DNA of 64,000 nucleotides, taken from assembly GCF_963664555.1 (NCBI RefSeq), contig NZ_OY761461.1:744001-808000 (forward strand), written 5' to 3'. How positions within the stretch are numbered: position 1 is the first letter of the stretch; each line of letters opens with the position of its first letter. Origin of the DNA: Labilibaculum sp. GTDB taxonomy: Bacteria; Bacteroidota; Bacteroidia; Bacteroidales; Marinifilaceae. Position numbers and translations under genes: made by a program. The notes under the pieces were generated by a model that was not told where the DNA came from, ran no database searches, and saw only the letters and a program-made list of their open reading frames with translations. This document shows positions 9,009 to 18,328 of the stretch, one piece after another.

Positions 9009-12000
9009 CTATTTTTCATCAATTTCTTTTAATAAAGACTCAACTGCTTTTTTAAGTTGCTGATCATCACCTTTGGTTACAACTTCGTAGTCGTTGGTCA
9101 CTTTAATATCCGGCTCTATTTGCTGATTTTCAATGTATTTTCCTTTGGTGTCTTTTACTCCAACCATTGGCATTCCAAAATACAGCGACTGATCCTGCAG
9201 AGTTTCCCACCACACAGCTGTCATTGTGCCGGGAACAGGCATTCCTACCAGTTTTCCAATTTTTAATGTTTTGTATACATATGGGAATGCGCAAGCGTCG
9301 GAATAATTACTCTCACTAATTAAAACAGCCGATGGCTTTTTCCACTTGGAAAGAGGTTCTGTTCCAAAATCCTGTCCTCTGGGTGAAAGGGTAGAGTAAA
9401 CTTCGCCACTAAGCAGAGTTGCTAAATCGTCGTGCAGCCAGCCTCCGCCATTAAATCTGGTGTCAACAACAATCGCTTCGTAAGTACCATATTTTCCAAG
9501 TATTTCAGAATATACTTTTCGGTAGCTTGGCGAATCCATTCCTTTTACATGCACATATCCAATTCTTCCGTTCGATAAGCGCTCACATTCTTCCTGACGC
9601 TTTTTTACCCAACGTTCGTACAATAAAGTATTAATGCTCGAAACAGGTTTTACAGTTTCTTCCCATCGTTCTTTTGTGTAAGGATTGTAAAGAGATAAGA
9701 GTACTTTTTTATCAGCTTTGTGATTTAGTAAAGGATAATAACTCTCGTTTTTAGGAATCACATTTCCATCAATTTTTTCGATGATAGTTCCTGCTTTAAT
9801 CTTTGAACCGGCTTGGTTAAGGGGGCCTTTTTCCAGTACTTCGGCAATTCGTAAACCATCACCTTCGTAATTCCAATCAAAGAATGCGCCTAATTCGGCT
9901 GTTTGATCAGGATTTTTTGATCCGGCCCGATAACCTGAACCTGTATGAGAAGCATTTAGCTCGCCCAACAACTCACTTAGCATTTCTGCAAAATCGTGAT
10001 TGTTATTGATATATGGTAAAAATCGTTTGTATTCATTTTTGTAAAATTCCCAGTCTATATGATGCATTTCAGGATCATAAAATTTTCTTAACATGGTGCG
10101 CCAAACGTGTTCAAAAAGATATTCTCTTTCTTTGGCTTTGTCCAAATACATCTCAGCAGTGTAGCTAATGTCTTTTCGTTTGTTTGTAGCAACATCCACT
10201 TTAATGATGCTGTTGCCTGACATTAAAAATAGATTCTTTGCTTCCTTGTCGAACTGCATAGCGCCGCCACCGCCTTTTAAGTCAAGAATTTTTTTCGTTT
10301 CCTTCTCTTCCAAATCGTTTACCCAAAGATCGTATCCACCTTCGAATTTGCTTAGGTAAAATAATTTTTTTCCATCAGGAGTCAGAATTGCATCAGAAAG
10401 TTTGGAAGGATTGATTGTTAAACAAATCTGACGATCTTCCATTCCTGAAAATTCAATGTTTAAATCTTCAACTTTGTCTTTGTCTTTTTTGTTCTTCTTA
10501 TCCTTTTTCTTGTCTTTGTCATCGCCCTTATCTTCCTCTTTCTTATCTTTTTCAGCTTCTTCTTTTAATTCTTTTTCTTCCTTTGAAAGTTTAAAATCAT
10601 CAAATGCTTTCTGATTGAAGAATTGAACGTAAACATCTGATTGAGAGCCCCAGCTTCCATGACTTCGATAACCTCGTTTGTCGGTAAACCAAATCATTGC
10701 ATTTCCTTTTAATGACCATTTGGCATCAGAATCGCTGTAGCCGCTTTCAGTAAGGTTAATCACCTTCTGATTTCCCTGAGCATCAACCATTGCTGCGTCA
10801 GGCATAAAAATAGTATGAGGATAAATATTAACCAAAAACCATTTGCCATCAGGCGACCAGTCGTAATGCTGATCTCCGTCGGAATAAGAGTAGTTCCATT
10901 TTTTGCCTAGTATCGTTCTAACTTTTTTTGATTCTAAGTTGATTACTTTAAGGATAACGCGATCTTCAAGAAAAGCAATTTCTTTGCCGTCAGGAGAATA
11001 TTTTGGTTGAAAGGTTTCTGCATCAATTTCCAAAACTGCTTCTTCTTTTAAAATGGTAGAATTGGCAAACTGAGTTTCATCTTCCCGGGTCATTTTGGTT
11101 TGGTACAGATTCCAGCTGCCATTTCTTTCCGAAGCATATAACAAAGCTTTCCCATCAGGACTAAAGCTTACCGAGCGTTCCTGTTCCGGACTGTTGGTAA
11201 TACGTTTTGTAGTTCCGTATTCAACAGAAGTCACAAAAACTTCCCCACGTACAATGAAAGCAACTTCTTTTCCGTTCGGAGAAACGCTCATTTCAGTAGC
11301 GCCACTGCTAAGTTTTTCAAAGCTCACTTCATTTTCTTTGCTGTCAATAGCGATGGCTACGCTTAGTTTTACAGGAGCTTTTCCCTCTTCCTGAGTGTAA
11401 ATTTCACCATTCCAGGAATAACAAAGCTTGTTGCTGTCAGAAATACTTAAGAACCGAACAGGATGTTTTTCGAATGTACTGATTTGAGTCAGTTGAGTTT
11501 TATCTTTCACAGGAGCTTTCCAAACATTAAAACTGCCTGATTTTTCTGTCAGATAGTAAATCTCATCATTGGATGCATTAAATACCGGATACAAATCCTC
11601 ACCTTCAAATGTTGAGAACATACTGTGCTTTTTATTTGCAACATCATACAACCAAATGTCTCTGGTAACTGCCGAGGTATGATGCTTTCTCCAATGATCT
11701 TCATATCCTTTGCTGTCGCGGTACAATATGTACTCCCTATTTTTACTGTACTTCGCATCCAATGCCGGCGAAGTAAGTATTTGTGAAACTTTGCCGCCAT
11801 TTACTGGTACACTGTACAATTCAGGAAGTACGCCCGATGGAAACATCGCATTTTTGAAATCATCACTAATTGTTGAAGAAAATAGAATGTTTTGTCCGTC
11901 TGGTGTAAAACTCGATGGTGTTTCTCCTTTTGAATTAAATGTAATTCTGTTTGGAGCTCCTCCTTCAACAGGTATTGTGAATATGTCAAAATTCCCATAT

Positions 12001-12257
12001 CGGTCAGACGCAAATGCAATAGTTTTGCTGTCGGGAGACCAAACAGGTTGGTAGTCGTATGATTGGTTGCTGGTTAGTGCCGTAGCATTGCCACCTTCCG
12101 AAGAAATGGTGAATAAATCGCCGCCATATTCAAAAACGATTGTTTGACCATCGGGAGAGATTGACGGATACCTCAACCATTGAGGGTTATCCATGCCAAG
12201 AAGACTTTGTGCAAGAGCAATTAAAAATGTGGTGATGAAAAACAACTTTTTAATCAT
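9009..12257 (-). CDS. Tricorn-type S41 protease
   Basis: The product has 1082 residues with a signal peptide (MIKKLFFITTFLIALAQSLLG), so it is probably periplasmic. The N-terminal two thirds hold TolB/WD40-like propeller repeats (YPSISPDGQTIVFEYGGDLF, PVWSPDSKTIAFASDR, FSPDGKALLYASERNG). A PDZ domain follows (~770-830, GPLNQAGSKIKAGTIIEKIDG), then the S41 core (RFNGGGWLHDD) with the likely nucleophile Ser986 in SNYSDACAFPY. This is the order seen in tricorn proteases and their bacterial homologs, which degrade peptides. A very Lys/Asp/Glu-rich linker around residues 560-605 separates propeller segments. The gene appears monocistronic. A TAGCTTTG word at 12344-12351 (minus) resembles a Bacteroidota -7 element but lacks a good partner. 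Confidence 0.9.
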   Translation of the reverse strand: MIKKLFFITTFLIALAQSLLGMDNPQWLRYPSISPDGQTIVFEYGGDLFTISSEGGNATALTSNQSYDYQPVWSPDSKTIAFASDRYGNFDIFTIPVEGGAPNRITFNSKGETPSSFTPDGQNILFSSTISDDFKNAMFPSGVLPELYSVPVNGGKVSQILTSPALDAKYSKNREYILYRDSKGYEDHWRKHHTSAVTRDIWLYDVANKKHSMFSTFEGEDLYPVFNASNDEIYYLTEKSGSFNVWKAPVKDKTQLTQISTFEKHPVRFLSISDSNKLCYSWNGEIYTQEEGKAPVKLSVAIAIDSKENEVSFEKLSSGATEMSVSPNGKEVAFIVRGEVFVTSVEYGTTKRITNSPEQERSVSFSPDGKALLYASERNGSWNLYQTKMTREDETQFANSTILKEEAVLEIDAETFQPKYSPDGKEIAFLEDRVILKVINLESKKVRTILGKKWNYSYSDGDQHYDWSPDGKWFLVNIYPHTIFMPDAAMVDAQGNQKVINLTESGYSDSDAKWSLKGNAMIWFTDKRGYRSHGSWGSQSDVYVQFFNQKAFDDFKLSKEEKELKEEAEKDKKEEDKGDDKDKKKDKKNKKDKDKVEDLNIEFSGMEDRQICLTINPSKLSDAILTPDGKKLFYLSKFEGGYDLWVNDLEEKETKKILDLKGGGGAMQFDKEAKNLFLMSGNSIIKVDVATNKRKDISYTAEMYLDKAKEREYLFEHVWRTMLRKFYDPEMHHIDWEFYKNEYKRFLPYINNNHDFAEMLSELLGELNASHTGSGYRAGSKNPDQTAELGAFFDWNYEGDGLRIAEVLEKGPLNQAGSKIKAGTIIEKIDGNVIPKNESYYPLLNHKADKKVLLSLYNPYTKERWEETVKPVSSINTLLYERWVKKRQEECERLSNGRIGYVHVKGMDSPSYRKVYSEILGKYGTYEAIVVDTRFNGGGWLHDDLATLLSGEVYSTLSPRGQDFGTEPLSKWKKPSAVLISESNYSDACAFPYVYKTLKIGKLVGMPVPGTMTAVWWETLQDQSLYFGMPMVGVKDTKGKYIENQQIEPDIKVTNDYEVVTKGDDQQLKKAVESLLKEIDEK

Positions 12258-12494
12258 GTTTTGTCGAATTTGTGTTAAAAATTAGGACATAGGTTGTTCC
12301 GTGAACAATAATATTAATTCGATGTTTGTATCATAATTTGTACCAAAGCTAATAAGCTGTTGATTGTGTGTGTAGTTGTGCTGAAAGTGTTGTGCTGCAG
12401 ATAATTATTATTGTTCGGATGTGAACAAAATGCTGTTCGATTTCGGACTACTTGTTTGTAGTTTAATCAATATATACTTTCGAAATGGCAAAAT

Positions 12495-13013
12495 TTACAG
12501 GTCGTTAAATTCCTTTGGATATTCAACACATCCGGAAACAGTTTTCAGAGCATATTTTTCCAATTCAAGTGCCATAAAAACTTCATCCGAAACTTCAAAA
12601 TGGCATGAGATTTTGAAGTTGGAAGCTGGAATGAAATTAAATTTGGAATAAAATTCAGTGTGACCTAATACAATTACAGATTTGTGCCTCATTTTTTTTG
12701 CCTTCGCCAATCCATTTTCTATCAATTGAGAACCAATTCCCAATCCCTGCAATTCAGGTATTACCGACATAGGTGCCAAGGCTAAAGATTCAAAGCTATT
12801 GTTGTCGGATTTAATTTCGATTGGAAAGAATAAAATATGACCAACTATTTCATTTCCCATACAGGCAACTAACGAAAGATCCTTGATGAACTTTTTGTTT
12901 TTTCGAAGCTTTTCAACCAATAATCCTTCAGCTTCCTGACCAAATGCCATGTCATTAATCATGGATATAGTTTTGTAATCGTTCTTGTTTTCGGGTCGAA
13001 TCTGAATTTTCAT
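12495..13013 (-). CDS. GNAT-family N-acetyltransferase
   Basis: The product has 172 residues from the ATG at 13013 (MKIQIRPENKNDY), preferred over an ATG 60 bases upstream that would add an unrelated hydrophobic stretch. The GNAT fold is evident: the N-terminal IRPENKNDYKTI strand, GHILFFPIEI, the acetyl-CoA loop PELQGLGIGSQLIENGL, and a late YSKFNFIPAS segment. It resembles the YhbS group, predicted to acetylate small molecules; the substrate is unknown. Its start is about 100 bp after the miaB stop and a strong terminator sits between them, so it is probably transcribed separately. Confidence 0.85.
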   Translation of the reverse strand: MKIQIRPENKNDYKTISMINDMAFGQEAEGLLVEKLRKNKKFIKDLSLVACMGNEIVGHILFFPIEIKSDNNSFESLALAPMSVIPELQGLGIGSQLIENGLAKAKKMRHKSVIVLGHTEFYSKFNFIPASNFKISCHFEVSDEVFMALELEKYALKTVSGCVEYPKEFNDL

Positions 13014-13059
13014 CGTAGTAAGGTTTTGATGCAGGCTGGCTGGTAAAAATACAAAAAAA

Positions 13060-13100
13060 AAAATCCAACACAACGGAATTATTCAGTTGTGTTGGATTTT
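13060..13100 (-). terminator. Rho-independent terminator of miaB
   Basis: A perfect 15-bp stem (aaaatccaacacaac with gttgtgttggatttt) encloses an 11-nt loop. On the minus strand it is followed by a long T-run, and it lies just after the miaB stop. Confidence 0.85.
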
Positions 13101-13116
13101 AAAATGTGTGTTCAAA

Positions 13117-14448
13117 TTAAACTGCTTCTCCTACCAGAGTTGCTTTGGTGCATTCGTTAACAATAACATTTGCGAAATCACCAACTTGGTAGTTCTTTTT
13201 TGGAAAAACAATCACTTTGTTTTGCGAAGTTCTTCCATATACATCCTGTTCAGATCTTTTGGAAATTCCTTCAATCAAAACTTCGAAAACTTTTCCAATG
13301 TCACTTTGATTATTTTCCAGCGAAATCTGATTTTGCAGATCAATCATCTCTTCCAGTCTTCTTTGCTTTACTTCTTCGGGAACGTTGTCTTCTAAATTTT
13401 TGTAAGCAAATGTACCCGGACGTTCTGAATATTTAAACATGTAGGCTAAGTCAAATTTCGCCCATTTCATTAATTCAATGGTTTGATTAAAATCTTCTTC
13501 GCTTTCATTATGGAATCCGCAAAAAATGTCGGAGGAAATCCCGCATCCGGGTATGATTCTTCGGATGGCTTCAATTCTGTCTTTATACCATTCCTGAGTA
13601 TATTTTCTTCGCATGTCTTTCAAAACAGAATCACTTCCTGATTGCACCGGCAGGTGAATAAACTTACAGATGTTATCATGCTTGGCGATGATTTTTAATG
13701 TATCATCACTCATGTCTTTAGGATGTGATGTTGCGAATCTGATTCTCATTGTAGGAACGGAAACAGCAACCATATCTAAAAGCTCAGGAAAGCTGACTTC
13801 GGAAACGGAGTTCTTGAAGGCGAATGAATTTACATTTTGGCCTAAGAGAGTAACTTCTTTGTATCCTTTTTCAGCCAAATCTTTAACTTCTTTTAATATA
13901 CTTTCCGGGTTTCGGCTGCGTTCACGTCCTCTTGTGTAGGGAACAATGCAGTAGGTGCAGAAATTATTGCAGCCTCTCATGATAGAAACAAAACCAGATA
14001 TGGAGGTTTCATCAATTCTCGAAGGACAAATATCTTTGTATGTTTCGGTAAGGGAAAGTTCGATATTGATTGCTTTTTCTCCATTTTCCGCTTTTTTCAC
14101 CAGAAGAGGAAGATCCATATACGCATCAGGTCCAACAACAATATTTACATTTTTTTCCTGATCAAAAAGTTTTTCCCCGAGTCGCTCAGCCATGCAGCCA
14201 ATTACACCAACTAATAGTTTTGGGTTCTTTTTCTTTAACTCGCTAAAACCTTGAACTCTTCCTCGAACTCTGGTTTCTGCATTTTCGCGAACCGAACAAG
14301 TATTTACTAAAATTACATCAGCTTCTTCGCGGTTTTTTGTAATGGTAAAACCATCATGCTCCATTATCGAAGCTACAACTTCACTATCAGCAACATTCAT
14401 TTGGCAACCATAAGTCTCCAAAAATAATTTTTTGTTGTTATTGCTCAT
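13117..14448 (-). CDS. miaB: tRNA-2-methylthio-N6-dimethylallyladenosine synthase
   Basis: The product has 443 residues from the ATG at 14448 (MSNNNKKLFLETYGCQMN); an ATG 33 bases upstream is possible but lacks support. MiaB is a radical-SAM methylthiotransferase that adds the 2-methylthio group to i6A37 of tRNAs reading codons that start with U. The N-terminal UPF0004 domain carries the cluster cysteines (YGCQMN, NTCSVRENAE, GVIGCMAERLG). The radical SAM motif CxxxCxxC is in RGCNNFCTYCIVPYTRGRERSR. A C-terminal TRAM domain (~375-440) ends the protein. Length and motifs fit MiaB rather than RimO or MtaB. A good promoter lies just upstream (14479-14508). Confidence 0.95.
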   Translation of the reverse strand: MSNNNKKLFLETYGCQMNVADSEVVASIMEHDGFTITKNREEADVILVNTCSVRENAETRVRGRVQGFSELKKKNPKLLVGVIGCMAERLGEKLFDQEKNVNIVVGPDAYMDLPLLVKKAENGEKAINIELSLTETYKDICPSRIDETSISGFVSIMRGCNNFCTYCIVPYTRGRERSRNPESILKEVKDLAEKGYKEVTLLGQNVNSFAFKNSVSEVSFPELLDMVAVSVPTMRIRFATSHPKDMSDDTLKIIAKHDNICKFIHLPVQSGSDSVLKDMRRKYTQEWYKDRIEAIRRIIPGCGISSDIFCGFHNESEEDFNQTIELMKWAKFDLAYMFKYSERPGTFAYKNLEDNVPEEVKQRRLEEMIDLQNQISLENNQSDIGKVFEVLIEGISKRSEQDVYGRTSQNKVIVFPKKNYQVGDFANVIVNECTKATLVGEAV

Positions 14449-14478
14449 TTCTGTATTTCCCTTATTATAAATTTTGTG

Positions 14479-14508
14479 CAAAGTTATATTATCTCAACTG
14501 AATGGCAA
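14479..14508 (-). promoter_or_regulatory. Bacteroidota-type promoter of miaB
   Basis: Read on the minus strand, TTG (14508-14506) is followed by a 19-bp spacer and TAACTTTG (14486-14479). This matches the -33 TTTG / -7 TAnnTTTG promoter form of Bacteroidota, about 30 bp ahead of the chosen miaB start. Confidence 0.55.
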
Positions 14509-14879
14509 GGAAAGGAGAGGTGATTTAGAATGGGTAAAGAATAATGGATGGGGTTTTGGAATTTGGGGTTTATGCTTATGATTATTCATTGGGTGGTTTT
14601 TAGTTGATTAATATGTACTTTTAGTAAGAGAGCAAAACGATTTTCATCAATATTTAAGGAATGCGGATTTAAGTTTATATTGGCGTGGTAATTGTGTTTG
14701 TTGCTAAATAATTTTGTGTATTTTTATCCCGTAAATCAAGGGTTCGGGAAGAGCTTGATTTAGAGTGGGTTTGTGAAAAATCGATCTCTTTTAAGACCTG
14801 TTTGGATGGTAGATCGTTCAATTTATTAGGAATAGTTCTTGTGTTACGGTTGTAAAGTGTTAATGTAAAAGTAAACATC
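14509..14879. other. Divergent intergenic region between miaB and the stress protein gene
   Basis: The region is AT-rich. A TAATTTTG word at 14709-14716 fits the -7 consensus but has no well-spaced -33 partner, so I do not call a promoter. I see no gene or strong repeat. Confidence 0.4.
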
Positions 14880-15713
14880 ATGAAGCGTATTTTAGTTCCA
14901 GTTGATTTTTCTGGTGATTCTCTCAAGGCATTGAGGTTTGGTATTTATTTGTCAAATAAATTGGATTGTCATCTTAGGATGATTCATGTGCAGAAGTCTG
15001 AGAAATTCGAAATTCCTTTTCATTTCGAGGAATTGAAAAATGAAATAATTCATACCGTACAAGAATATTTTGAGAAATTGATTGAGCTTCATTCTGCTGA
15101 CTATTGTGTTAGGAATGGAGTTTTTGATTTTAAAATAAGAACAGGAAGTGTTTATCGTGAAATCGTAAATCAAGCAAAATACGGCGATGCATATATGATT
15201 CTTATGGGAGCTTACGGAGCTTCGGGTTTCGAAGAGTTTTTTATTGGAAGCAATGCTGTTAAAGTCGTTACCAATGCTACTTGTCCTGTTATAACAGTGC
15301 AAAAGGAATTCGTTAAGGGGCAATTGAAAACAATTGTAATGCCTATTGATGCAAGTACTGAAACAAGAAAGAAAATTCCATTTGTGTCTGAAATTGCTTC
15401 CCGATGTAATGCGAAGGTTCATATTTTGGGTGTTCATGAAACTTCAGATACCAATGTGATTGGGAAGATTGAACATTATATGAGACAAGCAGAAGACTAC
15501 TTAAAGGATGGGAATATTGATTATGTAAAAAGTATTCGCAGAGGCGATAATAATACTTTCTCTACTCTTGATTATGCTCGTGAAGTAGACGCGGATTTAA
15601 TTGCAATTATGACAGAGCAAGCTGAAAGTTCTATTAATATGTTTTTTGGATCCTACGCTCAACAAATGATAAATCGTTCTGAAATTCCAATACTATCTGT
15701 TCCTAACGATTAA
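14880..15713 (+). CDS. Universal stress protein (two UspA domains)
   Basis: The product has 277 residues made of two tandem UspA modules (~1-142 and ~152-277). The first begins ILVPVDFSGDSLKALRFG and has the ATP-binding pattern G-2x-G-9x-GS in GAYGASGFEEFFIGSNA. The second (VMPIDASTETRKKIPFV, ending NRSEIPILSV) has a degenerate loop (FFGSYAQQ), so only the first is likely to bind nucleotide. Such proteins are cytoplasmic stress factors with no defined enzyme activity. The SPOR gene follows after 76 bp. Confidence 0.9.
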   Translation: MKRILVPVDFSGDSLKALRFGIYLSNKLDCHLRMIHVQKSEKFEIPFHFEELKNEIIHTVQEYFEKLIELHSADYCVRNGVFDFKIRTGSVYREIVNQAKYGDAYMILMGAYGASGFEEFFIGSNAVKVVTNATCPVITVQKEFVKGQLKTIVMPIDASTETRKKIPFVSEIASRCNAKVHILGVHETSDTNVIGKIEHYMRQAEDYLKDGNIDYVKSIRRGDNNTFSTLDYAREVDADLIAIMTEQAESSINMFFGSYAQQMINRSEIPILSVPND

Positions 15714-15789
15714 ATTAATGAATCTGGCAGCTGGTTAATAGCAGATAATGCATCTTCTGTTTTAAGTAGCTGCTGACAAACAATGAAAA

Positions 15790-16302
15790 ATGCAGTACGT
15801 TAAAATAGTATTCCTATCTATCTTTATTTTTTTAAGTGTCTCTTCAAATGCACAATTTGTTGAAAATATGCATTCTGGTGGCGAACAAATAGTAGATTCG
15901 CTGGGGCGTGTTAAGCTCATTCAGGATGATCGAATCAAAGAGTTGCTTGATACAGATAAAATGATTAGTTCAAGAAATCCTGGTTTTTCAGGATATAGAA
16001 TTCAGATTTTTTCAGGTAGAAGTACCGATCGTGAAAAAGCATTTAAGATTAAGGAAGAATTTAAAGAGCTGTTTCCTGAAGAAAGGGCTTATGTAGTATA
16101 TAAGGCTCCTGATTTTAGGGTTAGTGTTGGTAATTTTCGAAGTAAAATAGAATCAATCGAGCTTTACAAAGCTTGTTTAAAGTCTTTTCCAAACTGTTAT
16201 CCGGTTAAGGCTTATATTTTATTTTCAGATCTACTGCCAAACGAGCAAGATCTTGAAGAGCTTATTCTTGATGAAGAGGATAAACAACAAAATGCAAACT
16301 AA
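15790..16302 (+). CDS. SPOR-domain envelope protein
   Basis: The product has 170 residues with a signal peptide (MQYVKIVFLSIFIFLSVSSNAQF). A SPOR domain fills residues ~73-145 (YRIQIFSGRSTDREKAFKIK... then DFRVSVGNFRSKIESIELY). SPOR domains bind peptidoglycan lacking stem peptides, often at division sites, so this is probably a periplasmic wall-binding protein. An ATG at 15783 in another frame ends after six codons and is not the start. It lies 22 bp before the amidophosphoribosyltransferase gene, with which it may be co-transcribed. Confidence 0.82.
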   Translation: MQYVKIVFLSIFIFLSVSSNAQFVENMHSGGEQIVDSLGRVKLIQDDRIKELLDTDKMISSRNPGFSGYRIQIFSGRSTDREKAFKIKEEFKELFPEERAYVVYKAPDFRVSVGNFRSKIESIELYKACLKSFPNCYPVKAYILFSDLLPNEQDLEELILDEEDKQQNAN

Positions 16303-16324
16303 ATAACCATTTAAGAAGTTAATA

Positions 16325-18226
16325 ATGAGTGACCAACTAAAGCACGAGTGCGGGATAGCAATGATTCGATTGCTAAAACCTCTTGAGTACTATCAGGAAA
16401 AATACGGATCGTGGAGATATGGTATTCAAAAGCTCTATCTGTTGATGGAAAAACAACACAACAGAGGCCAGGAAGGTGCTGGAGCTGTTGGGTTGAAATT
16501 GGACATGCCTCCAGGGAACAAATACATTCATCGTGAGCGTTCATGCAGCGATCAACCAATAAAAGATGTTTTTGATGGTGTGTATAAGGAACTTGCGGCT
16601 GCTGAAGCGAAAGATCCTGAGAAATTTAATGATCCTGTTTGGGCCAAAGCAAATTTACCTTTCGCAGGAGAATTGTATTTGGGACATTTACGATATGGAA
16701 CCTTTGGACGAAACAGTATTGATTTTGTTCATCCTGTAATGAGAGAAAATAACTGGAAGTCGAGAAATCTGGTGCTGGCCGGAAATTTTAATCTGACTAA
16801 TGTTGATGAGCTTTTTGATTTGTTGGTTGGTTTGGGGCAACACCCTAAGAATTACACTGATACGGTTACAATTCTTGAGAAGGTTGGGCATTATTTAGAC
16901 GAAGAAAATCAAATGTTGTTCCGTCAGTATAAAAATGATGGTTTATCGAATCAGGAGATATCTCCTCAAATTGAAAAGAATATAGATATACAACAGGTTC
17001 TTTCGAGTGCTAGTAGAGATTGGGATGGAGGATATGCAATTGCAGGTATGTTTGGCCATGGCGATTCTTTTGTGATGAGAGATCCTTGGGGAATTCGTCC
17101 GGCATTTTATTATCATGATGATGAGATTGTTGTAGTTGCTTCGGAAAGACCGGTTATTCAAACGGCTTTAAATGTTAGGGCAAATACAATTAAAGAAATT
17201 GCTCCGGGAAATGCTGTTATTGTTCGTAAAAATGGTGATGTTGCCGAGGTTCCGGTGCGTGTTGCTCAAAAAAGAAGATCTTGTTCTTTCGAAAGAATTT
17301 ATTTTTCAAGGGGGAGCGATAAGGATATTTATAAGGAAAGAAAGAAGCTTGGGCAATTATTGACTCCTGCTATCTTGGAGTCTGTTAATCATGATATAAA
17401 AAACACAGTTTTTTCATTCATTCCAAATACTGCTGAAACCGCATTCTATGGTATGATGGAAGGTGTCCGACATCATTTAATGGAGCAGAAAAAACAACAG
17501 ATTCATGATTTGAATGGAAGTTGGACTGAAGAAAAACTTCAGGAGATTATTTCTGTTGAGCCCAGAGTAGAGAAAATTGCTATCAAGGATGCGAAAATGA
17601 GAACCTTTATATCCAATGATGAAGGACGTGACGATTTGGTGGGACATGTTTATGATGTTACTTACGGGATTGTTAAGAATCAAGAGGATAATCTGGTTGT
17701 TATTGATGATTCTATTGTAAGGGGGACAACTTTAAAGCAAAGTATACTTCGAATTTTAGATCGTCTTCATCCAAAGAAGATTGTAATTGTTTCTTCAGCT
17801 CCTCAAATCCGTTATCCTGATTGTTATGGAATAGATATGACACGAATGGGTGAATTTATTGCCTTTAATGCTGCTATTGCAATGCTAAAAGAGCGTGGTT
17901 TGGAAGCTGTTATTGAAAAAACGTACAAGAAGTGTAAAGCTCAGGAAAATCTACCCAAAGAAGAGGTGGTTAACTTTGTTAAAGAAATTTACAAGCCTTT
18001 TACTGCGGAAGAAATATCGGATAAGATTGCGGTATTATTAACTCCGGAAGTAATGGATGCTGAGGTTAAGATTGTTTATCAGACAGTTGAAAATCTTCAC
18101 GTTGCTTGTCCTGAGAATACAGGTGATTGGTATTTTACAGGAAACTATCCTACACCCGGAGGAAATAAAGTTGTGAATACTTCTTTTATTAATTATTGTG
18201 AAGGAAATGATAGACGGGCTTACTAA
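16325..18226 (+). CDS. purF: Amidophosphoribosyltransferase (PurF-type)
   Basis: The product has 633 residues, longer than the roughly 500 of E. coli PurF but carrying both halves. The N-terminal glutaminase half begins after a short propeptide, so that Cys9 in HECGIAMI would become the N-terminal nucleophile; the motif NRGQEGAG follows. The phosphoribosyltransferase half has the PRPP-binding signature VVIDDSIVRGTTLKQSI around residues 458-474. The enzyme makes 5-phosphoribosylamine from PRPP and glutamine, the first step of purine synthesis. Several insertions relative to E. coli and a C-terminal extension past residue ~540 are visible. A second PurF copy elsewhere cannot be excluded. A strong terminator follows. 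Confidence 0.87.
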   Translation: MSDQLKHECGIAMIRLLKPLEYYQEKYGSWRYGIQKLYLLMEKQHNRGQEGAGAVGLKLDMPPGNKYIHRERSCSDQPIKDVFDGVYKELAAAEAKDPEKFNDPVWAKANLPFAGELYLGHLRYGTFGRNSIDFVHPVMRENNWKSRNLVLAGNFNLTNVDELFDLLVGLGQHPKNYTDTVTILEKVGHYLDEENQMLFRQYKNDGLSNQEISPQIEKNIDIQQVLSSASRDWDGGYAIAGMFGHGDSFVMRDPWGIRPAFYYHDDEIVVVASERPVIQTALNVRANTIKEIAPGNAVIVRKNGDVAEVPVRVAQKRRSCSFERIYFSRGSDKDIYKERKKLGQLLTPAILESVNHDIKNTVFSFIPNTAETAFYGMMEGVRHHLMEQKKQQIHDLNGSWTEEKLQEIISVEPRVEKIAIKDAKMRTFISNDEGRDDLVGHVYDVTYGIVKNQEDNLVVIDDSIVRGTTLKQSILRILDRLHPKKIVIVSSAPQIRYPDCYGIDMTRMGEFIAFNAAIAMLKERGLEAVIEKTYKKCKAQENLPKEEVVNFVKEIYKPFTAEEISDKIAVLLTPEVMDAEVKIVYQTVENLHVACPENTGDWYFTGNYPTPGGNKVVNTSFINYCEGNDRRAY

Positions 18227-18247
18227 AATGAGTTCGATATAGAATTG

Positions 18248-18279
18248 AAACCCGTCTTGTGAAAGGCGGGTTTTTTTTT
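18248..18279 (+). terminator. Rho-independent terminator after purF
   Basis: AAACCCGTCTT pairs with AAGGCGGGTTT (one G-U pair) around a GTGA loop and runs into nine T residues, 22 bp after the purF stop. Confidence 0.88.
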
Positions 18280-18296
18280 GTTCGGATATGTCATAA

Positions 18297-18324
18297 AAAA
18301 AGCATTCTGAAAAGAATGCTTTTT
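18297..18324 (-). terminator. Terminator after the glsB-like gene
   Basis: AAAAAGCATTCT pairs perfectly with AGAATGCTTTTT around a 4-nt loop, and the minus strand continues with a T-run. It sits just beyond the stop of the minus-strand acyltransferase gene. Confidence 0.78.
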
Positions 18325-18328
18325 GAGA

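Noticed and set aside
12421..12651. Plus-strand ORF between the protease and GNAT genes
   Set aside because: Its second half is antisense to the GNAT gene and its first half is intergenic with no family features.
14709..14716. TAATTTTG word as a promoter of the stress protein gene
   Set aside because: No TTG or TTTG lies 17-21 bp upstream, so a full promoter is not supported.
15783..15803. ATG just ahead of the SPOR gene with a short reading frame
   Set aside because: It ends after six codons, overlaps the true start, and has no codon run that would suggest attenuation.
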